NCBI GenBank assembly: GCA_004195335.1
Contig: SDWK01000417.1
Location: forward strand, 1 to 9,611
Source: Shewanella sp.
Lineage (GTDB): Bacteria > Pseudomonadota > Gammaproteobacteria > Enterobacterales > Shewanellaceae
Direction: 5' to 3'
DNA: 9,611 bases
Position 1 is the stretch's first letter. Each line of letters begins with the position of its first letter. Position numbers and translations under genes: made by a program. Positions 5,816 to 9,611 of the stretch are shown piece by piece. Below the pieces are notes generated by a model. It did no database searches, was not told where the DNA came from, and saw only the letters and a program-made list of their open reading frames with translations.

Positions 5816-6436
5816 TTATTTGCCTCCTTTATCTAAGGTGAAATCGAGTTGTACCTTCATACCTGGTTGCTTTAATGCTTTACCATCTACAATCTTAGGC
5901 TTGTACTTCCACTTTTTAAGTGCACGCTTTGCTTCTTTGTTAAACAAACGCTTCGGTTCAGCCTTAATGATCTTGACATCTTCTACACCACCGAGCTGAT
6001 TGATAGTAAAGCTAAGTTGAACCCAACCCTCTTTACCGTCACGTGCTGCAGCGATCGGATACTGAGGCTCAATTCGAACGATAGGTGTAGCATCACCATC
6101 ACGTGTCATCATGTTACCCAGTTTAAAGCCTGTATTAGCTCCACCAGCTGCTACACCACCCATGTTAAATGACATATTTGTATCAATGTCAGATGAATTG
6201 TCTGGCGGAGTCACATCCGGCTTGGGTGGTTGCTCTGGCGGCGTAGGCGGCTTCGGCTTAACCCTTGGTTTTTTCTGTGCTGATGCATCATCTTTGTTCA
6301 TGGTAATTTCAATGACAGGAGATTCTGTCGAGGCATCGTGACGGGTTGGACCGCCACCTACCAAAAACGCCATGAAAACAAACAAAGCAAAAGTCACAGC
6401 AGCACCCAATATCAGTGATACTATTCCTCTTAGCAT
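5816..6436 (-). CDS. tonB2: Energy transducer TonB2
   Basis: TonB links the inner-membrane proton motor to outer-membrane receptors for iron complexes, vitamin B12 and similar ligands. From the preferred ATG the protein is 206 residues, a usual TonB2 length. An uncleaved membrane anchor spans residues 4-26, followed by a short Pro/Lys-rich linker (57-78) and a C-terminal TonB domain (118-203). The domain has the QYP motif (125-127), the INQLGGVEDVKI strand (145-156) and the ALKKWKYKP segment (172-180). The anchor has no His, unlike E. coli TonB, whose His20 is critical. Start choice: the frame extends upstream to a TTG at 6472 and an ATG at 6445 inside exbD2. The ATG at 6436, one base after the exbD2 stop codon, gives the cleanest anchor and has GGGG about ten bases upstream. 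The 6445 ATG (overlapping exbD2 by 8 bases) remains possible. Confidence 0.9.
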   Translation of the reverse strand: MLRGIVSLILGAAVTFALFVFMAFLVGGGPTRHDASTESPVIEITMNKDDASAQKKPRVKPKPPTPPEQPPKPDVTPPDNSSDIDTNMSFNMGGVAAGGANTGFKLGNMMTRDGDATPIVRIEPQYPIAAARDGKEGWVQLSFTINQLGGVEDVKIIKAEPKRLFNKEAKRALKKWKYKPKIVDGKALKQPGMKVQLDFTLDKGGK

Positions 6437-6437
6437 A

Positions 6438-6842
6438 TTATTCATTCCCCGCCGATACAGAAATCTTATCAATACCCGCCGCTTTTACGTTATCCAATAC
6501 TTTAACCACTAAACCATGTCTAGCATCTTGGTCAGCTTGGATAAGTACAGCCGCTTCTGGTGCTTCTGCAAGCATACGTTCAACGTTTGCAGTTACACGT
6601 TCGATATCAACCTGACGATTTTCCATCATGATGACGCCAGTCTTGCTAACACCGATAAAGATGTTTGCTGAAGGCTTCTTCGTTGCTTGCGACGCTTCAG
6701 GCTTGTTGTAGTCAAGACCAGAAGGTTTAACAAACGATGTCGTTACAATGAAGAAGATAAGCATGATAAACACGATGTCGAGCATCGGTGTCATATCAAT
6801 TTCGGCTTCCTCGTCTACGCTTGAATGCTTTCTACGTGCCAT
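6438..6842 (-). CDS. exbD2: Biopolymer transport protein ExbD2
   Basis: ExbD is the proton-carrying partner of ExbB in the TonB motor. The 134-residue protein has a short charged cytoplasmic start, a single transmembrane helix (about 22-38) preceded by IDMTPMLDIVFIMLIFF, and a periplasmic domain to the end. Asp22 corresponds to the essential membrane Asp25 of E. coli ExbD. The periplasmic part shows the usual GVSKTGVI and VLIQADQDARHG strands (64-71 and 99-110). The ATG at 6842 is preferred over an in-frame TTG two codons earlier because it gives the conventional MARRKH start and has AGAGAGAG upstream. The gene begins 13 bases after the exbB2 stop codon and ends one base before the preferred tonB2 start. 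Confidence 0.95.
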   Translation of the reverse strand: MARRKHSSVDEEAEIDMTPMLDIVFIMLIFFIVTTSFVKPSGLDYNKPEASQATKKPSANIFIGVSKTGVIMMENRQVDIERVTANVERMLAEAPEAAVLIQADQDARHGLVVKVLDNVKAAGIDKISVSAGNE

Positions 6843-6855
6843 GTTCAATCTCTCT

Positions 6856-7380
6856 CTAGTGGTGCGGCAGGCTGTCTTTTAGCTTAGCTAAACTGATTTT
6901 CATCTTAGCGTCCAGACGAGTACTGAAGAATACTCCCGATAACGCAGCAACCATTCCCGCCATTGTCGGCATGGTCGCCATTGAAATACCAGCTGCCATC
7001 ATACGAGCATTACTCGTGCCATGAACTGCCATCACATCGAACACTGATATCATACCGGTTACGGTTCCTAGCAGACCTATCATAGGACAGATAGCAACTA
7101 AGGTTTTGATAAGCAGCATACGTGCCGTTAAATCTTGCTTCGCTTGGGATACCCAAGCTTCACGGATGCGGTGTGCATACCAAGAGGTTGAATCCTCTCT
7201 CGCTTCCCATGCGCTAATGATTGCTTTGTGCTCTTTTGGTGATACCCAATTAAGATACCAGTAGCGCTCAAGCATCAATACCCACATGACAAACAATACA
7301 CCTGCCACTAGCCAGAGGACGTCGCCTCCGGCGGCCATGAAGCCCCTGACGGAATCCCAGATATCCATCAGGAATAACAT
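6856..7380 (-). CDS. exbB2: TonB2 system channel protein ExbB2
   Basis: A 174-residue inner-membrane protein of the MotA/TolQ/ExbB family. It has three transmembrane helices at about 19-37, 91-116 and 128-152, with a cytoplasmic stretch between the first two. The pore motif PMIGLLGTVTGMISVF (99-114) and the third-helix segment GISMATMPTMAGMVAAL (131-147) are clear. Thr106 and Thr139 align with Thr148 and Thr181 of E. coli ExbB, but Met134 sits where E. coli has Glu176. ExbB2 forms the pore ring around ExbD and powers TonB2. The ATG overlaps the TtpC stop codon by one base (TAATG) with GAGGA just upstream, so translation is probably coupled. A 38-bp stretch over the pore motif is almost identical to the matching stretch of ttpC. 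Confidence 0.95.
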   Translation of the reverse strand: MLFLMDIWDSVRGFMAAGGDVLWLVAGVLFVMWVLMLERYWYLNWVSPKEHKAIISAWEAREDSTSWYAHRIREAWVSQAKQDLTARMLLIKTLVAICPMIGLLGTVTGMISVFDVMAVHGTSNARMMAAGISMATMPTMAGMVAALSGVFFSTRLDAKMKISLAKLKDSLPHH

Positions 7381-8735
7381 TAGGCTTTCCTCTTCTCAGC
7401 GTGTGAAGCAACAATTCCCGCACTTTGCTCTTCTAGAACTTGTACGATTGACTTACTACGAGCAATAACAATTGCGTGCATAAGCATAAGCGGAAGTGCA
7501 GCAACCAGACCTTGAACCGTAGTCATAAGCGCCATAGAGATACCACCGGCCATTAGCTTAGGATCACCAGTACCGAACAACTGAATGCTCTGGAAGGTTG
7601 CAATCATACCGGTTACGGTACCTAGCAGACCCATCATAGGTGCAATTGCAGCAAGAACCTTAATGATAGAGATACGAGTTTCAAGCGCTGGTGTTTCTTT
7701 CAAAATAGCTTCATCAAGTTTCAGCTCAAGAGTTTCAACGTCAACATCTTTGTTGTCTTGGTAAGCCTTAAGTACGCGACCTAATGCATTGTTACCAGGA
7801 TTGTCAAGATTCTTACGTTGGGCATTAACCTTTGCACCAACAACACCAAGCGTGACTAGACGTTCGATTGAGATTAGAGCACCGAGAATAAGTAGCGCGA
7901 TAATGATGTAACCAATGGTTCCACCCGCTTCGATACGCTCCTCGATAGTCGCCTTCTGAGTAAAGATGTTCAGTAGCACACCTTTAACTGGGTCAATATA
8001 AAGTCTAGCAGCGCCAGAAGTTGTATCTTCAAATGATGCTACAGTCTTAACCTGATAGCCATCAGGCTGCTGTGAAAGCTCCTGAATTAAACTTAAGTCA
8101 GCGTTATAAACAACATATTTACCATCGGCTAAAAGGTTGAATGGTCCAACACGAGTGATTGTTGTGTTACGAACACTGCCATCGATATTGGTAACCGCGC
8201 CGTCAAACTTAACCACTTTGCCAGATTCAGCCATTTCGAACAGCTGATCTTCCCAAAAACGCTCAAGTTCATCAATTTTTGGTAACTGCTTACGGGCACC
8301 AAGTTCTGCGATGAAAACATCACGGCCAGGATACTGTGCAGAGATGTTTGAACCCGCGAGCTTACCAGCGAAGTCTCCCGCATCACCTTTAACAACACCA
8401 AACATTTCACCCAAGTCACCTTGAGCGGTTTTAAGATCTTCTTCTAACTGACCGATTTTACGCTCGTTATCCAAAAATGCCTGGTTAAGATCTTTACCAC
8501 GTTGTCTTTCGGCAGCGAGGGCATTTTTTTCACGCTTAAGAATTGCCGCCTTATCGCCACGCTCATTCTTAAACTCATGCTCACGCTTCTTATTAGTTTT
8601 AGAGGCATTTGCGCGGTCTGTTTGAACCTGCTTAAGAAGCTGGTCAATAGACTTAGGTGCGTCAGCTGCGCTAGCAATACCTGAAGATAACGCCAGGGTT
8701 GCAGCAACGATTGCTGTAGTAATTAACTTCTTCAT
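7380..8735 (-). CDS. ttpC: TtpC, periplasmic coiled coil fused to ExbB-like channel
   Basis: TtpC is an accessory inner-membrane protein required for TonB2-dependent uptake in Vibrio. The order of domains in this 451-residue protein is: a signal peptide with cleavage after ASA23, a charged coiled coil (about 30-107) rich in Lys, Arg and Glu, a folded periplasmic region (about 115-260), a first membrane helix (271-293), a cytoplasmic linker, and the MotA/TolQ/ExbB domain with helices at about 357-382 and 395-425. The pore motif APMMGLLGTVTGMIATF (365-381) is intact; Met401 replaces the ExbB membrane Glu. It is much larger than ordinary ExbB because of its periplasmic half, which could contact TonB2 or the DUF3450 and TPR proteins. 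The ATG overlaps the DUF3450 stop codon by one base, with GGAGG ten bases upstream. The family assignment is firm; the symbol rests on similarity in domain layout and neighbourhood. Confidence 0.9.
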   Translation of the reverse strand: MKKLITTAIVAATLALSSGIASAADAPKSIDQLLKQVQTDRANASKTNKKREHEFKNERGDKAAILKREKNALAAERQRGKDLNQAFLDNERKIGQLEEDLKTAQGDLGEMFGVVKGDAGDFAGKLAGSNISAQYPGRDVFIAELGARKQLPKIDELERFWEDQLFEMAESGKVVKFDGAVTNIDGSVRNTTITRVGPFNLLADGKYVVYNADLSLIQELSQQPDGYQVKTVASFEDTTSGAARLYIDPVKGVLLNIFTQKATIEERIEAGGTIGYIIIALLILGALISIERLVTLGVVGAKVNAQRKNLDNPGNNALGRVLKAYQDNKDVDVETLELKLDEAILKETPALETRISIIKVLAAIAPMMGLLGTVTGMIATFQSIQLFGTGDPKLMAGGISMALMTTVQGLVAALPLMLMHAIVIARSKSIVQVLEEQSAGIVASHAEKRKA

Positions 8736-9517
8736 TATTGTGCAGCCTCCGCAGCAGGAATTGGTAACGAGAATAGATCCGGTGCACCCTGTTTACGTGC
8801 GATACGAATACCTTTGGTGATTTCACGAAGATAGCTATCTTCTAGTTGATCCCAACCTTTAGTTTCATCGTTATACATCCAAGCTAATCTACCGTCTAAG
8901 CTCTGAGCATAAAGGGCAACACGGCCTAAGTTGAAGAAATCAACTAAAACTTCTTTACCATCTAGCGCTAACTTGCCAGTTTTAACTGCGATAAATCCGC
9001 CGTATTCACGTTCGATGCTATAGGCATCAAGAATAAGACGGTACTTTTCAGCTAGCGTCACTTCAGCGCTGTTAAGAAGAGATTTAAGATTATTTACACG
9101 CTCAACACGAGTTTCAGTGTTGAAAGGAAGATCAAGAGCAACAAACTGCTCAAGTGCATCAACCATTTTAAACATTAGTGGAACAACGCCTTGACGAAGA
9201 GTGTCAACGCCATTGATGTCACCTTGAATCAATTTCATTGTAGCTTCTTGGTCTGCAACCAGACCCGCTACGTAATCGTTATAAGATTTTAGTGATTCAC
9301 GCTCATCTGCAACTGAACCATACTCGAACATCATGTCCTGAGCTTGGTCAAAGTATTTATCTACTTTCTTTTGAGATTTTGCTGCTTCAGCGTGAATTTT
9401 GCTGTCAGCCTTCTGAACGTCAGAAAGGGGATCTGCAACCACTAAGTTACTGCCGGCTAAGGCTAGTGCGCCCACGAGCGCTGTAGCGATTTTTGTTTTA
9501 TTGCTTACCTTGGACAT
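8735..9517 (-). CDS. DUF3450 periplasmic coiled-coil protein of the TonB2 operon
   Basis: A 260-residue exported protein of the DUF3450 family. The signal peptide has Lys at 3, 8 and hydrophobic residues to VVA28, with cleavage before Asp29. A long amphipathic, charge-rich helix (about 32-100) is likely coiled coil, followed by a more compact C-terminal region containing IEREYGGFIAVKTG (168-181) and LDGRLAWMYNDETKGW (207-222). No catalytic motif is visible. It is the first visible gene of the operon and its stop codon overlaps the ttpC start by one base, so it should be made together with the motor. A link to TtpC through paired coiled coils is an inference. The frame extends upstream to a GTG at 9565, but the ATG at 9517 puts the signal peptide at the N-terminus and has GGGA just upstream. 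No function is established for the family. Confidence 0.87.
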   Translation of the reverse strand: MSKVSNKTKIATALVGALALAGSNLVVADPLSDVQKADSKIHAEAAKSQKKVDKYFDQAQDMMFEYGSVADERESLKSYNDYVAGLVADQEATMKLIQGDINGVDTLRQGVVPLMFKMVDALEQFVALDLPFNTETRVERVNNLKSLLNSAEVTLAEKYRLILDAYSIEREYGGFIAVKTGKLALDGKEVLVDFFNLGRVALYAQSLDGRLAWMYNDETKGWDQLEDSYLREITKGIRIARKQGAPDLFSLPIPAAEAAQ

Positions 9518-9565
9518 AGTTCCCAACCAATTTGAAGTAAAATTAAAAAGGTTTAACTTATTCAC

Positions 9566-9611
9566 AACATTAGGGTTCCGCTTATATTTGCAGGAATCTC
9601 CAGTTTATAAG
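9566..9611 (-). other. Partial upstream region of the TonB2 operon
   Basis: The DNA ahead of the DUF3450 gene is cut by the window edge. CTTATA (9581-9586) and TATAAG (9606-9611) form a 6-bp inverted repeat, and TATAAG read on the minus strand at 9586-9581 could be a -10. There is no matching -35 and no recognisable Fur box in the visible part, so the operon promoter cannot be assigned. Confidence 0.25.

Noticed and set aside
6111..6341. Plus-strand Gly/Ser-rich open frame opposite tonB2
   Set aside because: It is the complement of the Pro-rich linker of TonB2, which naturally produces Gly-rich antisense frames.
6437..6472. Upstream TTG start (6472) for tonB2
   Set aside because: It would add a basic 12-residue extension before the membrane anchor and overlap exbD2 by 35 bases; the ATG at 6436 gives a standard 206-residue TonB2.
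8129..8707. Two further minus-strand open frames inside ttpC
   Set aside because: Out-of-frame shadows of the TtpC periplasmic region; composition and lack of start signals argue against them.
9518..9565. GTG start (9565) for the DUF3450 protein
   Set aside because: It would place 16 extra residues ahead of an otherwise normal signal peptide and has only a distant GGAA in front.
9566..9611. Fur-type iron box ahead of the TonB2 operon
   Set aside because: Expected for iron uptake, but the visible 46 bases show no 19-bp Fur-like dyad; the true promoter may lie beyond the window.

Overview
The window looks like a chromosomal stretch from a marine-type gammaproteobacterium, most likely Shewanella or a close relative. 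The reasons are the moderately AT-rich base composition, the family resemblances of the proteins, and a TonB2-type cluster in the order DUF3450, TtpC, ExbB2, ExbD2, TonB2, TPR, an arrangement known from Vibrio and Shewanella. The genus is an inference. I see no mobile elements, CRISPR arrays, tRNA or rRNA genes, and nearly all the DNA is accounted for.

Left part (1-1760), all minus strand apart from a possible gene fragment at the very edge. A small operon encodes a YbcJ-like S4 RNA-binding protein followed by an RraB-family RNase E inhibitor. It has a clear extended -10 promoter (796-804) and a hairpin terminator (82-100). Upstream of it lies a second small operon with the parvulin prolyl isomerase PpiC and a RimJ/RimL-like N-acetyltransferase. 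The DNA ahead of ppiC carries two separate inverted repeats.

Middle part (1914-4543). A large DUF885 lipoprotein, a putative zinc metallopeptidase, is transcribed to the left. A stand-alone, degenerate GGDEF protein is transcribed to the right. Between them sits an 18-bp near-palindrome that can be read as two back-to-back extended -10 elements. The GGDEF protein has lost its catalytic site but keeps an RxxD motif at the spacing of the c-di-GMP inhibitory site, so it may be a c-di-GMP receptor rather than a cyclase. Its real start is probably 18 bases inside the longest reading frame. A strong bidirectional terminator (4517-4543) separates it from the next operon.

Right part (4554 to the right edge), minus strand: a six-gene energy-transduction operon, read from right to left. 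It encodes DUF3450 (periplasmic coiled coil), TtpC (a periplasmic coiled-coil domain fused to an ExbB-like channel), ExbB2, ExbD2, TonB2 and a periplasmic TPR protein. Gene junctions are extremely tight (two 1-base overlaps, gaps of 1-13 bases), which suggests translational coupling and co-assembly. The proton-motive-force motor (ExbB2, ExbD2 and probably TtpC) would energise TonB2, which drives outer-membrane receptors. DUF3450 and the TPR protein are the least understood members. The operon's promoter is cut off or only partly visible at the right edge.

The most interesting points are the degenerate GGDEF protein with a retained I-site, the symmetric divergent promoter in front of it, and the fact that both ExbB-like proteins have Met where E. 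coli ExbB has its conserved membrane glutamate.
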